NCBI RefSeq assembly: GCF_945859705.1
Contig: NC_079136.1
Span: 53,210,094 to 53,274,093, forward strand
DNA length: 64,000 bases
Reading direction: 5' to 3'
Origin: Episyrphus balteatus
Lineage: Eukaryota; Arthropoda; Insecta; Diptera; Syrphidae
In this document: positions 22,081-37,640 of the stretch, in pieces
Position numbering within the stretch: position 1 is the stretch's first letter
How the letters are laid out: each line of letters starts with the position of its first letter
The notes under the pieces: model-generated
Seen by the model: only the letters and a program-made list of their open reading frames with translations
What the model was told of the DNA's origin: nothing
Databases searched by the model: none
Translations under genes and position numbers: made by a program

Positions 22081-25000
22081 GACAGCCCTAAAAACAAAAG
22101 AAAAAAAACACACACACAGTTTTTTGATTGTGTTTGTGTGTATGAGTGAGTGTGTTGTTTTATGAAGGATGTTTAAGTATTGAGATGGTTTATGAGCATA
22201 CACTCACAAAAATGACATTAGTATTTGCTCATAACTGTACACAGTAGTTAACGGTGTAACTCCGCCCAAAAAGTAGCATGAGGTGGTTTTTGTGAACCAA
22301 GAATATAAATGTGAATGGAACCTGTTTACCATGCGCTAGGATTTTTTTTTTTTGTTTCCTTTTTTGTTTTGGCAAGTTGTTTTGTATTTTTTTCATATGC
22401 TTTTTTTTTGTTTTTATTTTGGGGGAGCAGTTTTAAGAGAGTGCTTTTTCTCCTTATGGTTAATGCATTTAGTTCTCTTACTGGAATTGAATGCAGATTT
22501 GTGTTGTTTCTTTTTTAAGGAGGACTGGAAGGCTCTTGTGATGTTGTGCGTATTTTGGAGCAGTTAGGTTGTTAGATTGGGGGTTTAGAATGGATTTTTT
22601 TTTTGTTCTTCTTTTATTTAGTTTCTTTTTGAGTTAAGGTCAAATCTATGAATGAATATTTTTTTTTTGTGTGTGAAAAACTGAGTGTGTGGGGAGATGG
22701 ATGAGAAGACAAAAAAACTAAAAAGAAGATCTTGTTAGCTGGTATATATAGAGAAAAATCTATAGATAAATGTAGGGGATATGTGGGGGTATAGTTGGAG
22801 ACATATTATAGATTTTTTTTTTGTTTCTAATGATTTTTTTTTGTCTTCTCTTTTGAAGACCTTTGCGACATTTGTGTGATTTATCTTTTTTAAGGTGGGT
22901 GGCTTACTTGAGTTCTACTTTTTCATTTAAGCATATGTAGGCACAAATACAGACAAAAATGTAAACGTTAAATAAGTTTTAAATTTAAATATTCGGTTTT
23001 TAGTTATGGTTTGAGAAGTTATTAATTATTTAGTGATATGTAAGTGTGTATTGATAGGTACAAATATCAAAAAAATTTAAGAAATAGGTTTAAAAAGAAT
23101 TTTTAACGAAATTGTTCTGAAGATTTGAATAAGAACCTATTCTGAATCCATAAATTTGGACCATCTTCAAAGCTTTCTTACAGATGCAATGTACTCTTTA
23201 ACCACATTTTCATGATTCTACATAATTACAAAGAATATTATGTTTTTCAAAAATTGTCAATACTTCACTTGGGTCAAACATCTCTTCTAATTATTCTCTT
23301 ACCTGGAAATAATTATTCCCAACTTATAACTCAGGTTCTATTAAGCCTTACAGAAACTTAAATGTTATTTGGGTTAGTAACGAATTGCTTGTTCAAAAAG
23401 TGAATAGGAGAAGAAAAGTGGGAAAATCATGTCGTATTTAAAAATGATTTTTCCACATAAGTCTTACTTAAGTTTTCTTACCTAGCACACTTGTGGGTTT
23501 CAATACGATTTTGAAAACTTATAAATAATATCCCTCTATTTGAAAATCATTTGTTGGTGCAATTGTTTCAACTGGTTCAGAGGTTAAAACTTAAAACAGA
23601 ACTAATTTCTTCAAAAACTTTTAATGCTCGAAGATTTCTTCAGGGTTTTTAACTTCTCTAGAGATAAACTATGTACCTACTAGTTAAGAATTTGAAATGT
23701 TTGAGCCGCTTCATTTCCGATTTAGAAAATCTTTTAAAATCTCTTCGTGGAAATGTGAAAAACAAGTCATGTTCCTAATTACCGACGGAATAAAACAAGT
23801 GCATTTTTGTATCGATTGAAAAGTTTAAAATTCAACAAATAACTAACTGAGTGGACAAGATGCTGAGTATGATGATAAAAATTCATAGCGAACGATTTTC
23901 TATGACTATTTTTTCAGTTTTTTTTTTCTCGAAATGGGTACCCAAGCGATTTATTAAGGAGTCCAAAAGAAGTTATCGTTATAATATAAACTTTATAAGA
24001 TTCAATCAGTTTAGATATCTCTGTCTTTACATTATTTTATTGTGTCCTTTCGCTGAAATTCTCGCCCCAATGTCCAATCTATAACACAGAACTATGACTT
24101 GAATAAATTAAAATGAAACTTCTAAGATTCTCAATTCAAATGCAATCAAATTGATAAACCTACTATTTTTTAGTTTATATTTTAGAATTTTAAAAAGAAT
24201 AATTCAAATTTTTCTCCTGAGCTTCAGTTTTCGTAACAAAATTTTTTCCGTAGTATTCTTATTAATTCGCATTTTTGCTAAAAAAAAGTGTTTGCTTTGC
24301 ATTTTTAATTTTGAGAATTCTTATTTCAACAATATTATAAGTCACAAGGCAAAATAATTTAAAAGCTATGTAACGCTTTGCAAAAAAAAAAAAACGTTAA
24401 ATACCTATAACGTTATATGCTAAATTCGAAAAATTGCTAGTTATTAAGTTGCAATATAAAATTAAAATGACGTAATAAAAATGAATCGCAATGCTCAATT
24501 TTTGTTTGCGAAGTTAAGATATCTGAAATAAAACTTTTGCAAAATAGCAACTAAATAAAAAAACAACTTGCGAAGGAAAAAAATTTTGTATGATTTTTCT
24601 CAAATGGCAAATTTGTTCAAAAAAAATCTACAAATTTGATCGTTCGATACACGGAAATGTAACAATTCGACAGAAATTATTTTGCAAAGTAGGTACACAA
24701 TGATCTGTCACTTTCATTTTGTATGTAATTTCTGTTTCGCACTTTTTCACTACGGTTGTTTTTAAATAGCAATCTTGTGAGAGGCAAGGTATATTTAAAG
24801 TTAAGTAAAACGATGCGAAACAATGAAAAGCAAAATAATTTTTTGCAAACAAATCGCAATGTTAGATAATAATAATAAAATGAAAAATGCGACATAATAA
24901 TTTAGTGAATTGAAAACTTTCTGAGAAAAAAATTGTGAATTTATGTAAAACCATTCAATAGCCAAACAAAATACATATTGCGAAATAATTTAAGTTGGCT

Positions 25001-28000
25001 TTTTTAATTTAAGAAAACTGCTTCTGCGCTTATTTGAAGACCTTCTTTGATACTCCTTCTGTGTATTCTGCTCCAAGGAGAAGGAGTTCTATTATAGTTC
25101 CAATGCACAATTTTTTTAATGTTGCCGATGTAAATGTAGGTACAAATTCTATTGCAGCTTTCGTAGACCACTTTATCTCCTCTCCTATCTCATCCTCGTT
25201 ACGAGATAATTCATACAAAATCAATCAATAAAAGAAATTTTTAATTCTGAGGGTACAAACCGGACTTTACCTAACTACCTGAATTTTTTCTTTTTTCTTT
25301 AAAATTTAATTAAAGATTCCTCATAAAAAAGATTGCGATCATCGAAAAATATTTACTAGGTACCTACTTATCATTACAACACAATAATAAAAAAAAAAAA
25401 TATGTGTGCCACGTGGGTAAATGGTTTATTATTATTTTTTCTTTTATTTTTTTCCATACTCGTTTTTATTAAATTCTTTTGTTTTGTTTTGATCATAGTA
25501 GTTTTTTTTTTTTTTACTTCTATTTTTCTTCACTCCCACGCCAGACAAGAGGATATAACAACACTTAACATCATTAAGAAAGTGCATTGTAAAAATTTAA
25601 CAACGTATGTTTTCTCTCCTTCTCATCTTGTCTATATTATGTACCTATCTATAACTATATTTTTTTTGTTCCTTATTTCCAGTCAACACAGAAACACACA
25701 AAGAAAATATCCTGGAATAAAGCTACCTTAGTCCTTTTTTTTTCTGTGTGTTTTCTTCAAAGAATGTAGACTATTTTCTTTCATAAAAAAATTGTTTCTA
25801 TCTACCTAGAATATAACCATACCCCTACTACAATATGATCCCCGTTATATTTGTCCCAGAAATAGCTAGTGTATAGAAAAGGACCCTTTCTGTTTGTGTA
25901 TGTGTGTTCTAGTGATTTGTTTCCGATTCATATAAAAATTACAAAATGTAACCACAAAAAGAATATAAAATAAATACAATAAAAATAATAACCAAGCACA
26001 TATAGAAACGAAACGAAATAAAAGAAAAATGTAATAATGAAGACTATGATGATGATGATGATGTCCTTTCGACCGGTCTTACTTTGTTTGCTTTGCTTTT
26101 AACTATACTACTGCAACCAGACAAAACAAAAATACAAAAAAAAAACACTTAGGAATTCGCCGGAAAAATTAAAGCAGTCACAGTCTAAGAGTTGATTTTA
26201 TGTGTGGATATAAAAATGTTTATGAGATTTTTATGTAAATAATCAGCTGATTTTTGTACGTGACTTTTGGGATTATAATGCTGTTGAAGCGAAATACACT
26301 CTCACCCTCAACAAGTCCCCCCCCCCCCCCCGCCACCCCTTATCTAACAAACCTCCTCGCACATATAGTCACAGTTCATGTCCTTTTTGACTGTCTGCCA
26401 GTTGAGGTCTGGAATGTGAGAAGAAACTGCAATGCATGGTGTTGAAGTTGTAGAAGGAAGCTAGCTCTTCCTTCTTCTATACAAGGACCTAGCTATAGTT
26501 GTATGAAGGTTTATATGCATTAGACTGGGAGTAAGTACTAGAAATGTATTTTTTTTTTTTACTGGGGAGTCCGGGAAAGGATCCTGTAAAGTTTGTGCGT
26601 TTGTTTACTGTGTGGGTATATGTTTGTTGTTTTCATTTTTTTTTTTTTAATTTTTTTTTTTTTGGAGAGATGGGGGTCAAAGGAATGAACTGCTCGTGTA
26701 ATTTCATTGCGGGCGACATGCTTGCTTGGTCGTGTGTTGACTATAATTTTGTGCATTAGCTTTTTGGCCCCAAGTGCAGTCAACTGGTGTCCCTTTTTTT
26801 TGTGTGTTGTTTCGTTTAAATATAACACAGCGATATGTTAGACAGAGGTTTATAAAGAGGAAGTTCTGCTTGGAAGGTATGTATTGTGTGGTGGGAATTA
26901 AATTAATGATGATGATGTTTTTTTTTTTGATAATTTGAAAGTTTGTCGTTAGTTAGGATGGTATAATTCAAGTATGAAAGTGATACGATGTAATTTAGAG
27001 GATTAACTTAGATTTGATATTTTTCAGGATATGGGTAGGAAGTAGGTATTTTACTGTATTTAACGTCAGAGGTGTTGTTGTTTATTGAAATCGTGGAAAC
27101 ATGAGATTATATAAATCATCCTTCGAAATGATTTGAGCACCTTTATTCTCTCTTTATACCTTTAAATTTTTTTTAGAAATAGTTCGTATCTAAATGTCTA
27201 TTTATTTCTGTTTGCAATCTAAACTTAGTAATTTTCCTTAAATAAAAAAGGCTTTTGTTATAGGAATGTTTGCTATTTAAGGGCAGCTTTTGTACAAATA
27301 ATAATTTTCGACACATTATTTATCTTTCCCTATTCTTAGTTTATTGCTACACTTGACATTAGTTGAGCAATTTGAAAAACAAACAAAAGTGGATTTTCTA
27401 AGAACCATATTTTCTAAGAAAAATTTTATGAACAGACAATAGAGTTCCTGGAAAAAATGCAAATTTAAAACCACTAAAATTTTATTACCTGAAAAAGATG
27501 ATTATTTTTCGAGATTTCAAGTTAGATTATTCACATGAACCATAAAAAGTAATAATCTGGTGTAAAACGATTTAATTAGGTAAGGTTTATAACTTTTGCT
27601 TATCCACCAGAACTAAACCGTACCTAAGTGGAAATCGCGTTTCTTGGAAACATATTTTATTGCCTTGCCCAAACAGGTGCAATATATTGTGGCTTCGAAT
27701 TTCAGAAATTAGTCAATATGGGATAATTATTTACTATTCCGTTTTTCGTTGAAAAGATTTTATCATTTTAGGTATTGTATTTTTGCTTTGTAATTTGAGT
27801 CAACTTAATCGAAAGAGAACTTGGTTTTTGAAAAAGTGGTAGGTACAAATCTAAAAATTAATAGATTCTTAAGATGTTTTGTTTGTTTCTTTAAAATAGT
27901 TTAAATTTTTAGATTTATATGTGAAAGAAAAAATTTTTTTAATCGGCCATATTATCTAATTGTTGAAAATTCATTTTTGATATCTGGGGCCCAATTCCGT

Positions 28001-31000
28001 AAGAGTGAATTCCTCTGAGTACACGAAAAAAACGTGTAAATTGCCTTAAGATCAAGGCAGAGAAAAACTCACACAGAAAAACTCACTCTTGCGGAATCGG
28101 GCAACTGGGTACCTAATTCCACGAAAAAGTGGCCACAAATTTTAAAAAAATTAAGCAAGATTTTTTACAATTTTGAATAGTACCTAAATTATACATAAGT
28201 TACATTGGCAAACCACGAAAAAGGTATAGGATGTAGCAAAACTGGAATTTAAGTTTATTTAGAGTTTTCGGAATGATTTCAAATTTTTTTTAGCTGAAAA
28301 ATTTTCTAAAAAATTGAATTCAAAAGTCATTTCCGGAAAAAGGTGGAGTTACGAAGTTTCCTTATGAGGCCGACGAATTATTGAAAAGTCAATTGACGAC
28401 AAAATAGTTTATACAATTATTTTGAATCAAGGAAGATTTTCAATAACTTTCAATGGATATTGGATATGTTTTTACCATTTAAGTTTTCATGTTTGACTTT
28501 TATTAAAACAAAGTAAAGAAAGAACACAATTTTTAGTAAAATTTTAAAAACGATTTTATTATGATGAAGAAAGTATTAATCTTTAAAAAGTTTTTAAAGA
28601 ACATAGGAATACTTAAATCTTATTTGAAAAATTGTAAAAATATCTTACAATTAATGTTGCCTAAATATTAAGAATTTTGGTATTATGTTAAAGAATTTTT
28701 TAATATGTACTATTATGTTTCAAAGTGAAATACATATTAAGATAGTTTCTGTTTACTTTTACGTTTAAATAGATAACTTTTGTCACGTGTTGAGTCTTAT
28801 TTCATTTAACACAACTAAGCCTTGCAAGATATCAATTTTTTGAATACAAAAATGGACTCTTGCATTTATTTTCTGTTTATTTTTTTAGTAGCTATTAAAA
28901 TTAAGCTGAATAAACAAAATACCTACAGTTGGTAATAAATGCAGTTTGGCAATATTATTGTTAAAATATTTTTTGATGACCTAACATCTTACAGTTTTCT
29001 TGTATCACGCAACATGATTCGTGAGACACGAAACTCAACATTTTTTTCCATCAAGTGGACTAGAAAAAATAAGCTGAAATGAATTTTTACTTGTGTTATT
29101 TATCTATTTTTCGACTTAAGAATATATTTTTTAATCACTGAAATTAATATCAATTTATTTTTTCCATTTTTATAGCACAAGCAAACCTAATTTATTTATC
29201 TTTATTTTTTTGAACGTCTCATTCTCTTAAAAGTATTGTTAGACATATATTTTTTTTAATAAGGCTCCTCAAGAAATAAATGGGTTATGGCACTTTTGCA
29301 CTTTTTATTCGAGATTTCATAAAACTATTCAAATTTTTTCAAATTTTTAAAGAAATGACATTTATTTTATTTTAACTATCTTTCTATTCTTAATGAAACA
29401 CGGGTGAGAGTTTTTTCTCACTCTCTTTGTATAAAGATGTCAATTAATGATAAAAAAAAATAACAATTCAACAAGTTGAACTCAGTTCTTATCTGTGATA
29501 AGCTATGGAAAATTAATAATCACTTACACAAAACACATCACGAAAACACCATTTCACACCTTTATAGACCAAGTAAATAGGTACCTTTATAAATTTATTG
29601 TAAGTACTTAATTGACTTATCAAAAATAGATCTCTTCTTCAATTGCGTATTTTGATCAGTTACGAGTGAAACTTATGTAAATTAGTTATCAATCAGGTAA
29701 ATACTCTCATACCTAATTCTTCCACTGATTGTTATTGTTAGGGTAAACATATAAATTTTGATAGATGTTTGACAATGCTTATTAGTGGTCTCACTCTTCT
29801 AAACAAATTCTCATTGCATTGAAAAATATGTTTTTTTTTACATAATAAGCAATTGACTTACAGGGTGACCCAAAGTTATAGAGCAAGAAATGTTTTTTCC
29901 TTTTTGAAATGAAAAAAACTTGAATTTTTACTCAAAACCAATTATTTTTTTTAACAAAAAAAAAAAAAATTATAATTAGGTATTTTTAATCAAAAACTAA
30001 TTTTGTACAACTGAAATACTGTTTAAATTCTGAAATTTATATTAGCATTTGATTTATACAGCTTTTTTCTGATTTGAGAATTGCTCGTGAAATGATAAAA
30101 ATTTTTGATGCGAATTCGACAAATTTGTAATAACTTAATGGATGGTAGATTTGATAGATGATAAGTTATCACAAAAATGGCAAAAAAATTGTCAGTATAA
30201 AATAGGACCCAGTGCTAATAACAAATTAATCCCTTTTTCTTGTGAAAAAAATGCTCACAAAAATCTTGGATTTAAAAAAAATAAATTTTATTATTTATTT
30301 AGATCTACCAACGATCACGTTCTGAAGTTATTTTTTTACTTAACCTCAAAATAGAAATTGGGAATCAAATCCTCTAACAATATTCGCTGATTCTATCTAG
30401 ATTAAAATATGAAGGTAGGAAAATATGACCATTATGATAGACAACGATATAAACTAAGGGGAAAACACATTCAGGGTAATCCTTTAACCTAGTAAATTAG
30501 TCATCTAAAAGACTGCTATTTTTAGTGTAGGCATAATACAAGTTTTAGTACAATTTTGGTTCTCTTAAATGTTCCTAAGCACTGATCACTTAAATTACAA
30601 GAATCAAGCGACTTTGTTCGCGGAAACTTTCTTGATAGAGATCATATTCAATCTAAGGTCTTAACACCTTTTTATGAAATTAAGGAGATAAACTTAAGCT
30701 TGACTCAAAATGACAGACAAAATCACTTCAAAATTAGAGGAAAAAATTCAAAGCACATTTTTGAAACATTTGCAGAAACTTTTTCAAAATTATTACAAGC
30801 TCACTCTAAAACACATTCTGATTCTGACCTTAAAAATGATCCCTTGCAAAATTTCTACAGACTTTTTTATGTGTGTTTTGTTCAAAAACTTACCTAAACC
30901 ACCAAAAATCCTGGAATTATTGTGTGCCTCTTGCACACTGTTTGATGTTCGTGATGAAAAAAATAATGATCGCTGATGATATCCACAACTGATCACCGTA

Positions 31001-31859
31001 GCACTATTATTTTTTTTTTTTTACTTGGCAACTTGTTATAATTTATTTTTTATGTTATGTTTTCTTTCAACTTTGTAAGGTATTTTAATTCTTTTTTATT
31101 TTGTTTTGCAACACTTGTTGTTGAGTGTACAAAATTAGGAGATTGTCACATAAATTCTCTTAAACAAAATAAGATCACTCAACAGAGATTAGGGAGAATT
31201 CGTTTTCACCAAAAAAAATAAAAAAAAAAAAACAAAAATTCACTAGAATAAGCAAAAATCAAAAAAAATCCACACAACACCGCTATGTGTTGTCGCGTGT
31301 GTTAAACTTGTTTTTTTTTTCTTTCTTTTGTTGTTGGGTTTTTTTTTTTTTTTTTTTTGTTTATTTGTTTTAATTTGCCTTCCGTTTATATACTTAATTG
31401 ATACAATTAATTTTATTTCACTGAGTCTGTTTCTCTTTATCTTTGATGATTATCTTTTTTTTTCTGTTTTTATGATTCACTGATAAAAAAATCAACAAAT
31501 ATTTTTGATAATCTGTTTGTAGTAAAAAGTAAAACACATCCTTTTTTGACACTTATTGGAAGATAAAATTTTTATAAATTTTTCTTATCCTTGTCAATTT
31601 ATAAAAAAAATCACCGATAATCCTTTTTTTTGTTTATAACATATTTTTTTTTTTGGTTAAGTTTACACAAACAATCGCGTATAAAATGCGAAATTCCGTT
31701 TTCGCAAAATTGTTGAATGAATTATCCCAAAAAAACGAAAATTAAATTAAAATATTGGCACTATTAAATAGGTATTTTTTTTTTTGTTCGTAGTAGTTTT
31801 AATCCTTTTAGAAAATAACTGCACATGAAAATGACACACTATTTAGTGTTTATGTGTTT
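22081..31859. other. Gene desert, A+T-rich
   Basis: No coding gene could be supported on either strand. Notable pieces: a C15 run at 26,317-26,331; a short TIR element at 27,986-28,107; a lone TACAGGGTGACCCAAAGT transposon-type end at about 29,860; and one stretch open on both strands at 25,030-25,231 (see findings). Remaining open frames are Phe-rich or Lys-rich reads of T and A runs. If a dan upstream exon lies at 31.9 kb or beyond, this is a dan intron. Confidence 0.45.
27986..28107. mobile_element. Short MITE with ~23-bp TIRs
   Basis: GGCCCAATTCCGTAAGAGTG at about 27,987 faces CACTCTTGCGGAATCGGGC ending near 28,102, an inverted pair with few mismatches. The spacer of about 75 bp contains CTCACACAGAAAAACTCAC. 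No coding capacity and no clear target duplication. Borders are accurate to a few bases. Confidence 0.6.
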
Positions 31860-34780
31860 TTAAAAAATAGCGCACACCGCCTTTTCGTGTCGGCAGCCAA
31901 AAGTACAATGATTAATAGCGACGACTTGGTGCCGGATTGAAGGCATCTGCAAAATCAGGAGGCAAGACGACGACGACGACTCGACTATACACGAGATATA
32001 GCAAAAGAGACGAAGACCCATCAACCACCAAAATATCTACAACACACAAGACACAACACACAACTCCTTATTTCGCTGCTGCTGCTGCTGCTTTCTGCTG
32101 TGTTCTATGTTATAACTGCTACTGCCTGGCTATTGTTTTGTTATGTTGTGTTCAAGCCGTGTCCCGGTCTTCTCTCAATCCCGTTGTTGTGTCCCGTCGT
32201 TGTTGTCGTCCTCGTCGTTTGTCCGTTTGTAGTGTGTCATAGAGTTTATAATATAAAAGGTACGATATCGGTATGGTGGTCCTGTGTGTGACCGTTATTT
32301 TGTGTTTTGTTCTTCTCCTCTTTTTGTATTATACGCTCTTTCGTTATTCGCCGTTCTTCGTTCGTTCGCTTATTTTATAATACACTCGCGTTTTACTCTA
32401 CTAGATTCTTCTTCTCTGGCTGACTTGACTGATCGACGAACAAGTCACGTATGGATGATGGGACGACACGACCACGACGAGGACACCGACCAAAAATTTC
32501 CCAACACTCTAAATATTATACACGACGACGAAATGCGGCGAAGGACGAGGCACAGCAGGGGAGGAAGCATAGAGGACAGGACAACAACGAAAACGATGAT
32601 GATGAGATGATACGTACGGCGAGCGAAATAGCACACACAACTTAAAGCAGAAAAAGGACCTACTAACACAACTGTAATATTTACGAATTATGGTGTGAGG
32701 ACGAGAAGGACTATTGTTGTGTATAATGGTGGAGAGTGGAGACGGAGAGGACGATATGGAGGACACGACATGTGAGATGTGAGGATGGCGACCAAGATGA
32801 AGATGATGGTGGTGCGATAGCGAGCGATAGCGAAAAGGTTGATGAGGATGATGATGAGGACCACCACCACGTTTTTGTTGTTGCTGTGGTGCGGGCTATT
32901 TGTGTGCGCCGCGAGATTCTACTTTCCACGGTCCAGTGGCAGTCCAGTTAGTTATAGAAATCCGTGGTGTTTGGCATTTATTCCTGCTATTGTCCTTTTT
33001 TGTTATTGTTTCTCGCCTTTCGCCGTGTCTTCCGGTGTATTTTCTGATGATTTTTGTTTGTGGGTGTATAAAGGTAGTGAGGGGGGTTAAAAAAGGATTT
33101 TTGTTTGGCTTCAAGCGCGACAATTATTAGTATTTCTCGCCAATGCCACACACATAAGAAAATAGATGATGTCCTTTTCTTCTAAGGTTTTTCCCGCAGA
33201 GACACAAGCTAGTAGCCAAAAAAAAGGAGGTGGTGTATGAAGGAGGAAATAGAAGTAGAAGAAGGCGCGCACATTTGACATGTGTGTTCTGCTGCTGTAC
33301 AACACGAAAGGATAATAAATTGAGACGACTACAACTGGCGAGAGTGTGTGTATATGCTCTATAATCTTGATTCTCTTCTTCTGATACCTATTTCGCAATT
33401 GCCTCTCTGGCTTATTCTTATATTTGGTCCAAGTTTCTGATGCTGATGTGATTTTCTTGTGTGTTGTTTGACCAGTGTCCATTCACACAAATACAAACAA
33501 AAATTTCTTACTCTCGCACAAATACACTTAAGATTTCTTTATGTGTTTGTTAGTATTTGTGTGTGCTAATCATGTGAGGAAGGACGACGACGACGACGAC
33601 GAACGATTAGAATAGGACTAGCATATGCAAAGTTGTCGTTGATTTCGTGTGAGGATTCTCTGTTCTTTGGACTGAACTCAGCGGTAGTGTAGGTAGGTGT
33701 ATTGGCGATATGGTAGCGAAGCGAGCGCAAGATGTTGTCCAGCAGCCGTGTTGTATATTTTGTTGGGTTTGAGCCTTGGGTGGTTTGGCTAGGGTGGAAG
33801 AGCATGCCCAGCGTTAGCATCCTTTATGTCAGTTTCACTTGATTTCGCGTTTGCTGGTCAGTTGTTGTGTTTATAGAAAATATTGGAATGGGTGACTTGA
33901 GGGGGGAGGGGGGGGGGAGATTTAAACGCGCGTGTATTTTACCATTTTCTTATTTAGACTTGAATATTTTCTGAGAAGGGGTTGAAGGGGGCAGGTTAAC
34001 AAAGACTTATTCTTTGTTGGATGTGTGTTTTTGAACTTTAAAGTGTGTGTGATGGTTTTGCAAAATTGTTGGTATGTGTCTTTGAGTGTTCTTTCATCAT
34101 CATTTTCTTGATTCTCCTTAAAATGGTACCTCTATTCTTGATATATGGCGAACGATGCTGCTATGGCTACTTCGCGAAACATGTGTGTGCTCTTCTTCTA
34201 TAGCTACTCTCTATATGTAAATTGTGTTGTCCACCAAAAATATAACTCGAGAACTAGAGAAGAACTATAGTGGATGGTGGTGGTGGTGGTTTATGTGAGG
34301 AATCCATTTTCTTTGAGGGGGGGGGTTTTTCGTGTTGAGAAAATTCCTATTTTACCAACACAAATAAATACCTGTTTTGTTACTAACTTTTCTATATGTC
34401 CAGTTTTTGGAATATTCTTCTTCTTCTTAGGTACACCTTATCCGCCCCTTTTCTGTGTCCGTCAAAAGAAGATGTAAGATTTGAATTTTAAGACACAAGA
34501 GAGTGGTGGTTATACTAGTTACCTAGCATAGAAATATCCTATGAAAGTTTCTTAGCAGAAGAAGAGGAAGAGTGACCATTCGAGTTTAAAATCTTTCTCA
34601 CACATATGATATTATAGAATTTTGTGCGTACCTTATGCGTACGCATAAGATTTCGCCGGAAAATCAAGCCAAGTAGAGACGACTTGCTATTAAAAGGTCC
34701 TGCAAGTGTATGTGTGTAAGTGCGTGTGTACGTAGGCATACGTGCTAAAAGGATATTCCTTTTACCTACTACCTATGTGT
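31860..34780. promoter_or_regulatory. CG-rich island (possible enhancer or 5' exon)
   Basis: Sequence complexity and CG content rise relative to both flanks, with GACGACGACGACGAC, CTGCTGCTGCTGCTG and other triplet runs typical of fly promoter-proximal or enhancer DNA. Overlapping open frames exist on both strands but read as Ser/Arg/Cys-rich translations of the triplet runs, with no domain. It also holds G-rich runs (33,901-33,920 and 34,315-34,326) and the perfect 18-bp palindrome at 34,632. Confidence 0.35.
34632..34649. repeat. Perfect 18-bp palindrome CTTATGCGTACGCATAAG
   Basis: The sequence equals its own reverse complement over all 18 bases. The half-site ATGCGTAC/TTATGCG is not A/T filler. 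It could be a dimeric transcription-factor site or chance; no partner copy was noticed. Confidence 0.7.
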
Positions 34781-36839
34781 TTTTGCAATTTCTCCTTACA
34801 ATAATTATTATTTATCCTTCGAGAGCTCACAGAGTGGTCAAGTATTAGAAAGTATTCCCATGTTTATCCTGGGACTATCCTACTGTTCAATGTTTTTTTT
34901 TTGCTTTCTTTTAAATATTTTTGGTGTGTTTTTCATCCCCTCTCCGCTATACTTAGTTCTATAATACGATTTGCGCGCACAATGGTGTTGATGTCCTTTC
35001 CAGAACTCATCCACTATATCCACGTATGTTTTTCGTTATTGTTGTTGTTTTTGTTATTATTGTGAAAATGTTTGTTATTTCTCGTGTATTTATTTAAAAT
35101 ACCTTTAACCCCTCGTTTTTTTTTTTTGATAATGCCTTTACCGCGTGTCTTTTATGTTATTTAGTTTTGTGTCCTGTCCCCCTTGTCCTTTTTATATTTC
35201 TTTTCGATTTACCGAGGGTTGTTAATTAGTTCTTAGAAATTTGCGGATGACCAGAATAACGGATTTTTAAAATTCTTATACCGGCGCGATTTATTGGTAT
35301 GATTACTTTTCTTCAGCCACTTGTTATCGGTTTTCACTTTTTTCTTTGAAAAAATTTGAAAACAGAAAGATTTTGGGCCCAAAAATAATATCCTTTCGCT
35401 ACAAAGTTTGGAGAATATCTGTGTGAGGATAAAAGAATTTGAGCATTCATGTTGAGAATAAAAACCGAATAAAAAAATAAAAAAAAAAAAAACTAGGTAG
35501 GTATAGCAAAAAAGGGAACCGAAAAACTATCGTCCTGATGTGCTGCAGAAAAGCAAACGAAAGAATCTATATATGGAGAAGTAGTATATTCGGTACAAAA
35601 GTACAGAGAAAAGTTGCGATAGCACTTTCATATCCTTGTTGTCGTCATCATATCCATTTGCCATATGTGTACCTCTATAACCTACATGGGTGATGGGGGG
35701 AAGACTCTTATTTTTTGAAAAAAAAAAAAAAAAAAAAATCGTAAGGATGTTGCTAGTTATACCCTCTTTCTACTTTTTTAGTTTCTCCTGAGTTCAAATT
35801 GCAGAGAATATGATGATGATTTTTTTTTTTTGTTCGTTTGCTTCTTCTTGTGTTAGAAAGGCACACGTTTTAATGCAGCACTACTGAATAGAACATACAA
35901 AAAAACGAGAAAAAAAAACGAGAAAAAAAAACGAGGATGTTCTTGGTGAATAGGTCTGTATGAGGACCGCAGCATGGGTCCTCCGTCTAGTCATGTGTCC
36001 AGAGCACAAGACAACTTAAGCCCCCAACTTTTTTTTATACAGATATGTTTATATGTTAGCTAGAGGCACCTCTCTACCTTATATGCAATTCACCGCATCC
36101 ACCCGCGGTAGCGTTATTCTTCTTTGGCGCTTTCTAACATTCATTTGATCTTTTTTTTCTGTGCTGTCTTCAAAAAAAAAAAAAAATATTTTTATTTTCT
36201 TAAAGTGAAGTTGTTGTTGTTTGGTTATTTTTCTTGTTTTTTTTTGTTTCATTTGGTGGTGATATTCTTGATGTGTTACACTGTTTGTTTAAACATAGTT
36301 TTTAAAGTCCTTTTTTTTTGCATAGATAACAAGTACCAATCATGTTGTTTTTGTTATTTTTAAACCTAGGTTTATAGTGGTGCATGTTTATGATTGTTAG
36401 GATGCAATTCTTATATATATTTTGTAAAATAGGAATAGTGTGTGATAGGTAAGGAATATTCTTGTGGACTATTTTGCGTTTATTTGTAGTAAAATTTCCT
36501 GTTGAAGAATGATCACAGATTAGTTTTAAAATGGTTGCCAGTTTTACGGAAATGTATTAAAAAATAAATTGCACGACTGGGGTCGCACGTACTTGCTCTT
36601 ATGCTTAAAGTAACTATAATGTTAAAGCTTTTTATTCAAGAAATTTAAAATTTGATATTTTGAAGAAATTTCATAATAAGTATAAAAAAATTAAATCTGT
36701 TTTTATAATTAATTAAACTCCGTTTTAAATTATCTTAAAAACAAAAACAAATATGCCATTTTATTTCTTGTATAAAAATGTATTTTTAGAAAAAAATTTT
36801 CGAAAATTGTAGGAGCCGTTTTTTAAAAAAATAGTTTTT
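34781..36839. other. A+T-rich spacer, no gene
   Basis: No coding gene was recognised. A19-type runs near 35,720, three AAAAAAACGAG repeats near 35,905-35,935 and ordinary mixed sequence up to 36,500. The frame at 36,124-36,363 is a Phe-rich read of T runs. Confidence 0.4.

Positions 36840-37640
<801 letters not shown>

Noticed and set aside
32000..32250. Possible coding exon with CTG/CAG repeats
   Set aside because: Only triplet-run peptides on both strands; no splice-consistent frame to dan could be shown.
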